Assembly: GCA_012027055.1 (NCBI GenBank)
Contig: VEPF01000182.1
Coordinates: 1 to 17,997 of the forward strand
Direction of reading: 5' to 3'
Length of the DNA stretch: 17,997 bases
DNA from: Gemmatimonadota bacterium
GTDB taxonomy: Bacteria; Gemmatimonadota; Gemmatimonadetes; Longimicrobiales; RSA9
The position numbers and the translations under genes were made by a program. The notes under the pieces were generated by a model, which worked only from the letters and a program-made list of their open reading frames with translations, ran no database searches and had not been told where the DNA came from. Numbering within the stretch: position 1 is the first letter of the stretch; every line of letters starts with the position of its first letter. Below, one piece after another: positions 7,940 through 15,089 of the stretch.

Positions 7940-8623
7940 TCACCCTGTCGCCACGATCGCGGCGGCAACGGCCGCCTGCGCGGCGATGACTTCCTGCACG
8001 CCCTTGACGGCCGCGCGCGTCGCCGCATCGACGGCGTCCAGCTCACTCACCTGCTTCAGCCGCTGCTTCCTGGCCTTGCGCTCCTGCTTGTCCAGCACCG
8101 GCCCCAGCAGGCTGAGCTGGTTCGCGAGCGCCGTCAGCACCGCGACGCGCACCGGCACCTCGGCGTCCCCCAGCACCGCTTCCCGGATGCGCTGCACCAG
8201 CTCGCGCTCCGGAGCCGGATCGTTGGTGGGGAAGAGCTCGCGCGTGAAGAACAGCAGCACCCGCCCTTCGCGCCTGCCGAGTATGCCGCGGAAGCGCAGC
8301 CGCTCCGCGGTGCGCTGCGGCAGGCGTTTAGTAGCCGCGATGCGGCTGATCCAGGTGTTGACCTGCTCGTTCCGTTTCGCCGTGCGGATGCGCTGCAGCA
8401 CCTCGTCCAGGATGGGGTCACCGGGCAGCGCGGCCTCGCCCGGCGTGACGAACTTCTTCTTCTTCACCGCGTCAATGGCGATGTGGCCGCCCAGCAGCAG
8501 CTCCACCAGGATGGCGCCGGCCGCGCCGAGCGCGAAGTTCGCGCCCTGGATCGTGCCCTTGTCGTCGTGGAGGGCGAGCAGCAGCAGCTGCTCGTGGAGG
8601 TGCAGTTCAGCGAGCGACGCCAT
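7940..8623 (-). CDS. GPP34 (GOLPH3/Vps74-like) protein
   Basis: This 227-residue protein aligns by eye along the GPP34 family. Shared blocks include LHLHEQLLLLALHDDKGT (7-24), GAILVELLLGGHI (36-48), the basic KKKK stretch (54-57), GDPILDEVLQRI (68-79), VNTWISRI (88-95), ERLRFRGIL with the following RVLLFF strand (107-126), ELVQRIREAVLG (141-152) and LGPVLDKQERKARKQRLKQV (173-192). In yeast and animals the family binds PI4P and sorts Golgi glycosyltransferases; in bacteria it is a membrane-associated protein of unknown role. The tryptophan and arginine that bind PI4P in GOLPH3 fall on small residues here by my alignment, so that ligand is unlikely. GGAGGG (plus-strand 8628-8633) lies 4 bp before the ATG. 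The decarboxylase gene ends 11 bp upstream, which implies one transcript. Confidence 0.88.
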   Translation of the reverse strand: MASLAELHLHEQLLLLALHDDKGTIQGANFALGAAGAILVELLLGGHIAIDAVKKKKFVTPGEAALPGDPILDEVLQRIRTAKRNEQVNTWISRIAATKRLPQRTAERLRFRGILGRREGRVLLFFTRELFPTNDPAPERELVQRIREAVLGDAEVPVRVAVLTALANQLSLLGPVLDKQERKARKQRLKQVSELDAVDAATRAAVKGVQEVIAAQAAVAAAIVATG

Positions 8624-8634
8624 GGATCCCTCCG

Positions 8635-10098
8635 TCAGTCGAGTGCGGCCAACTGCTCCTGCAACACCTGCAGGGTTCGATCAATGATGCGCAGGTGACT
8701 GCGGAAAGCCAGCACCGCGAGGCGCAAAGTGAAGCGGCCGTCCAGCATGGTGGAGCTGATGAATACGCGGCCATCGTGGCGCACGCCTTCGACGATGCGC
8801 TGGTTCAACCGGTTCTGTTCTTCGAGCGGTACGCCGCGCGGCGCCCAGCGGTAGGTCACCACCGACAGGTCCGGCTCGGGGCCGACTGCAAAGCCGAGCG
8901 CCTGCACCTCCCGGTGGAAGTACTGCGCGAGCAGCAGCTTCTCCTCGAGCGCGGCGCGGAACGGCGCCACCCCCAGCAGCATGAGTGGCAGCCAGAGCCG
9001 CGGCCCGCGGAAGTGCTTCGACAGCTCGGGCGAAAGGTCCGCCGGCGACGCTTCCGCGCGCGCGTCGGCTGCGTCCTGCATGTAGTTGCCGGTATAGCTG
9101 TGCGCGGCGGCGAGCAGCGCGCCGTCGCGCACCAGCACCATGCCCGCGCCGTAGGGCAGGAACAGCCCCTTGTGCGGGTCGAGCACCACGGAGTCCGCGC
9201 GCTCGATGCCGCGCATGAGCGCGCGGCCGTACGCCGTGAGCAGGAAGAACCCGCCGTACGCGGCGTCCACGTGCAGCCAGCAGCCCTGGCGTTGCGCGAC
9301 GTCCGCGATGTCCGCGAGCGGATCGACCGCGCCGGTGTCGGTGCTGCCGGCAGCCGCGAGGACCAGCCAGGGCCGCAGGCCGGCCGCGCGATCGGCCGCG
9401 ATCGCGGCCGCCAGCGCATCGGCCCGCATCCGGTAGTGCTCATCGAGCGCCACCTCGCGCACGGTGGCTTCGGCAAGGCCGGCAATGCGTAGCGCCTTGG
9501 GGAGCGAGTGATGCGCCTGGCCTGTCCCGTAGACCACAGCCCGCGCGTAGTCCGCGCCTCTGAGCCCGTGCGCGTCCCGCGCGGTGACGACCGCGGCCAG
9601 GTTGGCGATGCTGCCGCCCGAAGCGATGTTGCCGGCCGCGCCGGCCGGATAGCCCACCAGGTCCGCCGCCCAGCGCAGCAACTGGTTCTCCAGCCGCACC
9701 GCGCCCGGGCCCGCGAAAAAGATGCCCGCGTACTTGTCGCTCACCGCGGCCAGGAAATCGCCCAGCGCCGAGTGATAGAGTCCGCCCCCCGGGATGTACG
9801 CCAGGTAACCGGCGGAGGCCGGGTTACCGCCGGGCTTCACCACCTCGCGCTCGAACCGCTCGATCAGGTCGGGCAGCGCCATCCCGTGCTCGGTCACCGG
9901 CGATTCCAGCAGCCCGATGCCCGGGTCCGGAACGTCGTCGTAAGCCCTGGCGGTGGCGATGTGCCGCAGGAAGCGCTCGGTGGACGCGACGGTCGCGCGG
10001 CGCAGCTCGCGCCGCCGGGTGGCCCCCGGTTCGAGCGGTCGCGCGGCACGCTCCAGCGCGCGGAGACGGGCGCGCAGGTCGTCGGATTCGGTGCTCAT
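8635..10098 (-). CDS. PLP-dependent group II decarboxylase (aromatic-amino-acid type)
   Basis: This 487-residue protein has the group II decarboxylase fold. Key residues are the cofactor-stacking histidine in GQAHHSLPKAL (His196), the aspartate that pairs with the pyridine nitrogen in HVDAAYGG (Asp278), and the Schiff-base lysine in DPHKGLF (Lys310). The N-terminal helices, the GGNPASAGYLAYIPGGG loop (90-106) and the NIASGGSIANL phosphate-binding region (157-167) fit the aromatic-L-amino-acid/tyrosine decarboxylase branch and distant relatives. The product would be an amine or aldehyde, but the substrate cannot be assigned. No signal peptide is seen, so it is cytoplasmic. ATG 10098 gives the expected length; no strong ribosome-binding site is visible. 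It is first in a minus-strand group with GPP34 (11 bp gap) and the esterase-like protein. Confidence 0.9.
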   Translation of the reverse strand: MSTESDDLRARLRALERAARPLEPGATRRRELRRATVASTERFLRHIATARAYDDVPDPGIGLLESPVTEHGMALPDLIERFEREVVKPGGNPASAGYLAYIPGGGLYHSALGDFLAAVSDKYAGIFFAGPGAVRLENQLLRWAADLVGYPAGAAGNIASGGSIANLAAVVTARDAHGLRGADYARAVVYGTGQAHHSLPKALRIAGLAEATVREVALDEHYRMRADALAAAIAADRAAGLRPWLVLAAAGSTDTGAVDPLADIADVAQRQGCWLHVDAAYGGFFLLTAYGRALMRGIERADSVVLDPHKGLFLPYGAGMVLVRDGALLAAAHSYTGNYMQDAADARAEASPADLSPELSKHFRGPRLWLPLMLLGVAPFRAALEEKLLLAQYFHREVQALGFAVGPEPDLSVVTYRWAPRGVPLEEQNRLNQRIVEGVRHDGRVFISSTMLDGRFTLRLAVLAFRSHLRIIDRTLQVLQEQLAALD

Positions 10099-10135
10099 GG
10101 GTGCATCATGGCGCGACCACCGTCAAACCGCGAGG

Positions 10136-10150
10136 GCCGGTCTGACCGGC
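10136..10150. promoter_or_regulatory. Dyad upstream of the decarboxylase gene, possible operator
   Basis: GCCGGTC (10136-10142), one T, then GACCGGC (10144-10150) form a perfect 7-bp dyad 38 bp upstream of the decarboxylase start. A second palindrome, TCCGGCCGGA, follows at 10157-10166. The one-base spacer favours a protein-binding site over an RNA hairpin. Such GC-rich dyads are easily found by chance. Confidence 0.3.
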
Positions 10151-10473
10151 GAAGGCTCCGGCCGGAAGACCAGGCCTCTCCTGCGTGTCGCGCGTCGGGG
10201 TAGCTGGCGGGAGTGCCCGGATCGCGCGGCCCTGCCGGCGACGCTGGTTGTGCACGGTGCTGCGGCAGTCGGGGGCGCGACAGCCCAGCCTCCAGTGGCA
10301 GTCGTTCGACGCCGGCCTTGGTGAGTTGGGCGCCACTGTGGCACCCGGTTCTCCACTGGTCCTGCCGCCGCGCGCTGACCCGGAGCTTTCGGCGTGCATG
10401 TGGCGCCGAATCCTCCAGTGCGCCCGCCGCGACCCCGGAATCGGATGGTCGGGGGCCACTCCCGAGCATCGGA

Positions 10474-10526
10474 TTGACGCCCGCCGCCGGGGCTTGACTC
10501 CCGAATTGACGTCCGGTTGACAACGG
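10474..10526 (+). promoter_or_regulatory. Cluster of TTGAC-headed repeats upstream of the lipoprotein gene
   Basis: The word TTGAC occurs at 10474, 10494, 10506 and 10517. The first three continue as TTGACGCCCG, TTGACTCCCG and TTGACGTCCG, giving the shared pattern TTGACNYCCG; the fourth is TTGACAACGG. All are on the plus strand, 74-126 bp before the lipoprotein ATG. One copy could be a -35 element, but no convincing -10 lies 16-18 bp downstream of any. A multi-site activator or repressor target is the alternative. Confidence 0.45.
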
Positions 10527-10599
10527 GTTCATGGCCGGACCCCAGAGTGGTCCGCGTGGCAGCCGACGCTGCCATCACCCACAACCATCGGGAGGTCTC

Positions 10600-11676
10600 A
10601 TGACGACGAAGCTGCTGATCCTGGCGACGGCCGCCTGCACGGGGCTGCTGGCGTGCGCGTCGGATGACGTGGCCGGACCGAAGTTCACGTCGGAAGCATT
10701 GGTCGCCCCTGCGGACGCGGAGGGTGCCACGGTCAAGGTCATGACGCGCAACATCTACCTGGGATTCGACATCGATCAGGTCATTGCCGGCGAGATGGGC
10801 CCCGAGGAGGGCATCGCGGCACTCATGGCCACCTGGTTCCCGGATCGCGCGGTGGGTCTGGCCGCGGAGATCGCCGCGACGCAGCCGGACCTGATCGGCC
10901 TGCAGGAGGTCGTGACCTGGAACATCGGGTCCCAGGAAATGGACTTTCTGAACATCCTGATGGCCACGCTGGCAGCGTTCGGGCTGGACTACGAGGTGGT
11001 GGCCAACAACACCACCACCGACATCACGGTGCCGGTCGGCCCGGGGATCCGTTACCGGGATCACGACGTGATCCTGGCCCGTGACGACGACCGCATCGAG
11101 CTTGGCACCGTGACCACCGAGATCTACGGCGAATACCTCAGCTTCACGCAGTTCGGGGTGCTGCCGGGCACACGGCCGCTCGGGTTCGTGGCGGTCGAGG
11201 CGAGCGTGGATGACGTGCCGTTCGTGTTCGCGAGCACGCACCTGGAAACCCAGAACTACCCGGACATCCAAATCGGCCAGACGAAGCAGCTGATCAACTG
11301 GACCAAGCACCAGAAGCTGCCGGTCGTGGTGGTGGGCGACTTCAACTCGGCCGCCAACGACGACGCGCCCGACGTCAGCTACACCGGCACGTACCGCCGG
11401 CTGCTGATCCCCGGGACGTTCGAGGACCTGTGGGTCATGGCGCACCCGGATGAGCCGGGCCTCACCTGCTGCTACGAGCCCAACCTGATCGAGGCCGAGC
11501 CGGGGTACGACCAGCGGCTGGATCTGATCCTGGTGGACAAGGCCGGTGCGCGACTGATGAGCGACGTGACGGCTACCATCGTAGGTCGTGACCCGATTCA
11601 GGCGTCGCAGCCGCGCTGGGCCTCCGACCACGCCGGCGTCGTGGCCAGCTTCTACCTGCAGGCCCCCAAGCACTGA
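10600..11676 (+). CDS. Lipoprotein with exonuclease/endonuclease/phosphatase fold
   Basis: This 358-residue protein starts at ATG 10600, with GGGAGG at 10590-10595 ending 4 bp upstream. A lipoprotein signal precedes LLAC, making Cys19 the likely lipidated residue, so it is exported and membrane-anchored. The catalytic fold runs from about residue 45. Its landmarks are MTRNIYLG (Asn51), LQEV (metal ligand Glu103), STHLE (catalytic His214), GDFNS (Asp247, Asn249), RLDLIL (Asp308) and the final SDH (Asp343, His344). The superfamily includes DNases, sphingomyelinases and inositol-phosphate phosphatases. The order and spacing indicate an active Mg-dependent phosphodiesterase or phosphatase, but the substrate is not readable. 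It stands alone, divergent from the decarboxylase group and closed by a strong hairpin at 11711-11749. Confidence 0.9.
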   Translation: MTTKLLILATAACTGLLACASDDVAGPKFTSEALVAPADAEGATVKVMTRNIYLGFDIDQVIAGEMGPEEGIAALMATWFPDRAVGLAAEIAATQPDLIGLQEVVTWNIGSQEMDFLNILMATLAAFGLDYEVVANNTTTDITVPVGPGIRYRDHDVILARDDDRIELGTVTTEIYGEYLSFTQFGVLPGTRPLGFVAVEASVDDVPFVFASTHLETQNYPDIQIGQTKQLINWTKHQKLPVVVVGDFNSAANDDAPDVSYTGTYRRLLIPGTFEDLWVMAHPDEPGLTCCYEPNLIEAEPGYDQRLDLILVDKAGARLMSDVTATIVGRDPIQASQPRWASDHAGVVASFYLQAPKH

Positions 11677-11710
11677 TCCCGCCAGCACCTCCCGCCCGCT
11701 TGCGCGCACA

Positions 11711-11749
11711 CGAAGGCGGGGCGCCCGGAGGCCGGGCGCCCCGCCTTCG
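11711..11749. terminator. Strong bidirectional hairpin between convergent genes
   Basis: Two 18-base arms, 11711-11728 and 11732-11749, are perfect reverse complements around a 3-base AGG loop. The hairpin sits 34 bp after the lipoprotein stop and 17 bp from the stop of the convergent regulator gene. That is the expected place for a shared terminator. Neither side has a long T-tract; stem strength alone may serve in this GC-rich genome. Confidence 0.82.
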
Positions 11750-11766
11750 CAAGCGTGGCCCGGCGA

Positions 11767-14160
11767 TCAGTGCACGCTGTCCACGAGCCGCCGATAGCGG
11801 GGGTCGCTCCGCAACGGCGCGATGAGCGGCTCCACCCGCAGGTACATCATGCCGCTGGAGCGCTCGTCGAAGGCCTGCTGCAGTTCCTGGAAAGCGGCGT
11901 CGATGTCGCCCAGGGCGACGTGCAGCGCCGCGAGCAGCTCTCGCGGCACGTACGTGCGGGTCTCGGCACGCCGCAGCCACTCGAGCTGAGCTCGGGCCGC
12001 GTCGGTGTCGCCGTGCCTCGCCTGCGCGTAGCCGAGCAGGGCGATCAGCACGGGCTCGGGTTCCGGGACCGCGGCCCGGAACGCGGTGAACTGGGCCAGG
12101 GCGGCGTCGACCTGTCCCGCGGCCAGATCGATCAGCGCGCGCAGGATCAGCGCCCGGCTGAAGGAGCGGCCGTCCGGCAGCGCCAGGGCCCGGTCCACCG
12201 CAGTCCGCGCCGCGGCAAAGTCGCCGGCGTAGTAGAAGACGTGCGCCTGGTTAACCAGGGTCAGCGGTACGGTGGGCTGCTCTTCGACCGCGGCCGCGGT
12301 CTGCTGCCGGGCCTGCGCGAACCGGCCCCGCGCCGCCAGCAGCAGCGCGTACCATTCGTTCGCCGAGGTGTGGCTCCGCGCCAGCGAGATCGCCTTGCGG
12401 TAGTTCTTCTCCGCCGCGGCCCAGTCCCACTCGTAGTTGGCCTGCACGTTGGCCAGGGCGGCATAGGCATCGGAGAGGTGGCGGTCCAGCGCGAGTGCCC
12501 GTTCCGCCGCCCGCTTCGCCCGCGGGTAGGCAGCGCCCGGCCTCATACCCGCGTAGTCGTAGCTCCCGAGCATGTTGTACGCGTCGGCCACTCCCGCCCA
12601 GGCCTTCGCATAATCGGGCGCGATCCGGGTGGCGCTTTCATACTCGCGCAGCGCGCTTCGCAGTGATTCCGGAGTGCGCTGCAGCCACGCCGTGCGGCCG
12701 GTCAGGTAGTGCCGGAACGCGACCGGATCGATCCGGCCGGAGGCGGGCTTCAGCAGCACCGCGGGGTCTACGTCTCGCCCGAAGGCCGCGGCCACCTTCA
12801 TGAGCGGCGATAGTGTGGCATCGCGTCCGATCGCCGCCGAGACCCGGAGCAGCAGCGCATACTCCAGTGCCGCCTCGTCGGTGCCGGAGACCTCGTCGAC
12901 TACCAGGTCACGGGCATTCGCGTCGATCAGCTCCGCGTGCAGGTGCAGGCTGTCCTGCTCGGTGTACAGCCGGCAGCTGAGCAGGGCGTCCGCGCGCAGA
13001 CGACGGATGGCGGCCTGGGGGTCCTGGCCGGCAGTCGCGAACCCGACATCCCGGGCCACCATCTGCACCCCCTGGAGCCGCCCGATCTCGGCGTGCAGAT
13101 CGTCGGCAAAGCCTGCGCCCCGGCCCCGCAGGCTGTCCTCGTCGGACTCGCACCGGCGCACCGCGATCACGAAGGGCGCCGGCGCCCGGGTCGGCCACAA
13201 CACCGCGAGCAACGCGAAGACCACGGTGGCCAGCACCGCCGTGGCCACCCCCGCCCTGAGCCACGCAGCGATGCCCCGCAGCAACCGGTATGGACGTGCG
13301 GCCGCCGCGACCGCCGGCGCGGGCGCCGCCGGCAAGGATTCTTCCGCCGACCGGGGCGCGTCCGGCCCAACGCCAAAGCCCGGCGCCACCACGGGCACGG
13401 TGGTCGGCTGCGGTTGCGGCGCCCTCAGTGCCGCCGGCACGGGGTCGGCTGGCGCCTGCCGCAGCGCGGCCGCGAGCGCTTCCACCTGGCGGTCCGGCTC
13501 CGCCCCGAACTCCTGCTCGAGCAGCTGGGCGTGCAGGCGCGCATGCTGGATCGCGGCCGGGCGCTGGCCGGCGGCGGCGAGCGCGCGCATCAGCTCGAGC
13601 GCGACCCGCGCATCGTAGGGATCGAGCGCCGCCCGGCGCCGCCAGGCCTGCACCGCCCCGGGGGCGTCGCCGGTCCGGGCGCGCGCCGCGGCCGCCCGCT
13701 CGAGCGTTTCCCCGAACAGGCGCCTCAGCTCGTCCCGTTCTCCGTCCACCCACTGCGAGAAATCGGCGGCGTCATTGACGAAGAAACCCTCCATGAAATC
13801 GCCGCCGTAGAGCGCGAGCGCCCGCTCCAGCTCACCCGCGGCCACCGCCTCGCGGAAGGCGGCGACATCGACCCGCACGAGCGCGGGGTTCAGGGCGACG
13901 TCATCGCCCGTGGTCAGGATCGCGTCGGGACCGAGGGCCTTGCGCAGGACGTGGAGCGCGGCCGAGAGCAGGTGGCGGGCGGACTCGGGATCGTGGTCGG
14001 GCCAGAGCCAGCCGATCAGGCGGTCGCGGCTGACGGAACGGAGGCCGGGGGCGGCCAGCAGAGCCAGCAGGGCCACCCGGCGGTGCTGCGCGGCCTCGCC
14101 GGACAGCTGTACTCCGGCCGTGCTGATCGACACCCCGCCGAGCAAGGTGACATCGATCAT
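11767..14160 (-). CDS. Membrane-anchored BTAD-type transcriptional regulator with C-terminal TPRs
   Basis: This 797-residue protein begins with a winged-helix domain of the OmpR/SARP kind (about 1-95: VTLLGGVSI, RDRLIGWLWPDHDPESARHLLSAALHVLRKALG). A bacterial transcriptional activation domain follows (about 98-236: ALALYGGDFMEGF, RRRAALDPYDARVALELMRALAAAG). After a proline/alanine linker comes one membrane helix at 303-322 (VATAVLATVVFALLAVLW). The rest, predicted outside the cytoplasm, has a domain at 328-450 resembling the TolB-N/FlgO-like module found after such regulators, then TPR-like helices at about 483-765. The layout suggests direct signal transfer from envelope to DNA, like CadC/ToxR, but with a BTAD. 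The signal and target genes are unknown. ATG 14160 lacks a clear ribosome-binding site. The gene converges on the lipoprotein gene. Confidence 0.88.
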   Translation of the reverse strand: MIDVTLLGGVSISTAGVQLSGEAAQHRRVALLALLAAPGLRSVSRDRLIGWLWPDHDPESARHLLSAALHVLRKALGPDAILTTGDDVALNPALVRVDVAAFREAVAAGELERALALYGGDFMEGFFVNDAADFSQWVDGERDELRRLFGETLERAAAARARTGDAPGAVQAWRRRAALDPYDARVALELMRALAAAGQRPAAIQHARLHAQLLEQEFGAEPDRQVEALAAALRQAPADPVPAALRAPQPQPTTVPVVAPGFGVGPDAPRSAEESLPAAPAPAVAAAARPYRLLRGIAAWLRAGVATAVLATVVFALLAVLWPTRAPAPFVIAVRRCESDEDSLRGRGAGFADDLHAEIGRLQGVQMVARDVGFATAGQDPQAAIRRLRADALLSCRLYTEQDSLHLHAELIDANARDLVVDEVSGTDEAALEYALLLRVSAAIGRDATLSPLMKVAAAFGRDVDPAVLLKPASGRIDPVAFRHYLTGRTAWLQRTPESLRSALREYESATRIAPDYAKAWAGVADAYNMLGSYDYAGMRPGAAYPRAKRAAERALALDRHLSDAYAALANVQANYEWDWAAAEKNYRKAISLARSHTSANEWYALLLAARGRFAQARQQTAAAVEEQPTVPLTLVNQAHVFYYAGDFAAARTAVDRALALPDGRSFSRALILRALIDLAAGQVDAALAQFTAFRAAVPEPEPVLIALLGYAQARHGDTDAARAQLEWLRRAETRTYVPRELLAALHVALGDIDAAFQELQQAFDERSSGMMYLRVEPLIAPLRSDPRYRRLVDSVH

Positions 14161-14251
14161 CTGAGACCAGGGGTCCGGGATGGCGGTGGCCGCGCGACGC
14201 CGCGCCGCACGTCCACGCTAAGGCGCGCGCGCCGGGACGCAAGGTTCTCGA

Positions 14252-14267
14252 CGCCCGCCGCCGGGCG
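14252..14267 (-). terminator. Short hairpin after the amidase gene
   Basis: CGCCCG (14252-14257) and CGGGCG (14262-14267) form a 6-bp stem with a 4-base loop, 11 bp downstream of the amidase stop codon on the minus strand. It lies in the 118-bp gap before the regulator gene. It is weak and lacks a T-tract, so read-through into the regulator is possible. Confidence 0.3.
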
Positions 14268-14278
14268 GAGGCGGGACG

Positions 14279-15076
14279 TCAGGGCTCGGGGCGCGCGATC
14301 CGGGCGTACAGGTCGGGCAGGCGGTCGCGCCGCACCGGGAAGGCGCGCCGCTGCGCCTGCGTGCGCTCCGGGTCCAGGGTGTAGCCCTGGAGCTCGTCCT
14401 CGCGCCACTCCGGCTCCACCAGCACGCCCAGCGGATCGAACAGGCAGCTGCTGGGCGGGTGCTGCTGGCCGTGGCCGTCCACCCCGGTGCGGTTCACGGC
14501 GGCCACCCAGCACTGGCACTCGATCGCGCGCGCCTGCAGCAGCGCGAACCAGTGCGCGATCCTGACCTGCGGCCAGCTGGCGATCACCAGCAGCGCCTGC
14601 ACGGCCGGCGCGAGCGCGGCGCAATACTCGGGGAAGCGCAGGTCGTAGCAGATGCTCAGCCCGAAGGCGACGTCTTCCACCACCGCCACCCGCGCGTCGT
14701 CACCACGCTCGTAGTGATCCGCCTCACCGCCCGGCGAGAACAGATGCAGCTTCGCGTAGCGGGCCACCTCTTCGCCCCTCCGGTCCAGCAGCACCAGGCT
14801 GTTGGTCGGCCGGTCCCGGCCGTGCAGCACCACGCCGAACGCGATCGCGATCGCGTGCTCGCGCGCACACTCCGCGAACCACCCGATGGTGGGGGACGCG
14901 GCGGGCGGCTCGGCGATGGACGTCGCATTCAGGGTGAAGCCGGTGAGCGTCATCTCCGGGAACGCCACCAGCCGCGCGCCCCGCGCGGCCGCACGCCGCA
15001 CCAGCTCGCGGGCCCGCGGCAGGTTCGCTTCCCGGTCCTCCCAGACCGGGTCCAGTGCTGCGAGTGCCAGGTGCAT
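14279..15076 (-). CDS. Nitrilase-superfamily amidase (omega-amidase-like)
   Basis: This 265-residue protein has the complete Glu-Lys-Cys triad of carbon-nitrogen hydrolases: Glu41 in FPEMTLTGF, Lys109 in YAKLHLF and Cys143 in SICYDLRFPE. The length and the PEM-x-x-TGF and HLFSPGGE-like blocks are closest to the YafV/Nit2 omega-amidase branch, which hydrolyses alpha-keto acid amides such as alpha-ketoglutaramate, although substrate assignment inside this superfamily by eye is unsafe. No signal peptide is present, so it is cytoplasmic. ATG 15076 starts right at the first beta strand (MHLALAALDP), as in relatives. It lies 13 bp downstream of the PHP phosphatase gene, suggesting one transcript, with no obvious pathway link between the two. 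Confidence 0.9.
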   Translation of the reverse strand: MHLALAALDPVWEDREANLPRARELVRRAAARGARLVAFPEMTLTGFTLNATSIAEPPAASPTIGWFAECAREHAIAIAFGVVLHGRDRPTNSLVLLDRRGEEVARYAKLHLFSPGGEADHYERGDDARVAVVEDVAFGLSICYDLRFPEYCAALAPAVQALLVIASWPQVRIAHWFALLQARAIECQCWVAAVNRTGVDGHGQQHPPSSCLFDPLGVLVEPEWREDELQGYTLDPERTQAQRRAFPVRRDRLPDLYARIARPEP

Positions 15077-15089
15077 GGGATGTCCGCGT

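Larger units (their letters stand above)
10099..10599. other. Divergent intergenic region, no convincing gene
   Basis: About 500 bp separate the divergently transcribed decarboxylase and lipoprotein genes, the longest gene-free stretch in the window. Open frames on both strands here (up to 117 codons) overlap one another, have arginine/serine/proline-rich translations with no motif, and lack ribosome-binding sites, so I reject them as genes. The region holds a GCCGGTC-T-GACCGGC dyad near the decarboxylase start, three CTCCA-TGG-like words about 61-62 bp apart (10290, 10351, 10413), and a cluster of TTGAC-headed repeats at 10474-10526. Promoters for both genes should lie here, but I cannot place clear -10 elements. 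Confidence 0.7.

Noticed and set aside
6121..7989. Plus-strand open frame of 622 codons opposite the esterase-like gene
   Set aside because: It is a low-complexity Arg/Val/Gln-rich translation with no family features. The minus strand encodes a signal peptide and a nucleophile elbow.
7894..8046. N-terminal extension of the esterase-like gene to 8046
   Set aside because: It would overlap the GPP34 gene and bury a good signal peptide. The internal ATG at 7893 has its own ribosome-binding site.
10290..10421. Integron attC-like array, suggested by roughly 62-bp spacing of CTCCA-TGG words
   Set aside because: No conserved attC core sites or integrase are visible, and unit-to-unit identity is too low.
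10106..10459. Minus-strand 117-codon frame and overlapping plus-strand frames in the divergent intergenic region
   Set aside because: No ribosome-binding site, no motif and an erratic Arg/Ser/Pro-rich composition; competing frames cover the same bases.
10517..10546. TTGACA at 10517 as a standard promoter -35
   Set aside because: The region 16-18 bp downstream (about 10539-10546) reads ACCCCAGA, which has no resemblance to a -10 element.
12937..14565. Plus-strand open frame of 542 codons opposite the BTAD regulator and extending into the amidase gene
   Set aside because: It crosses the boundary between two well-supported minus-strand genes, and its translation is Arg/Gly/Pro-rich without motifs.
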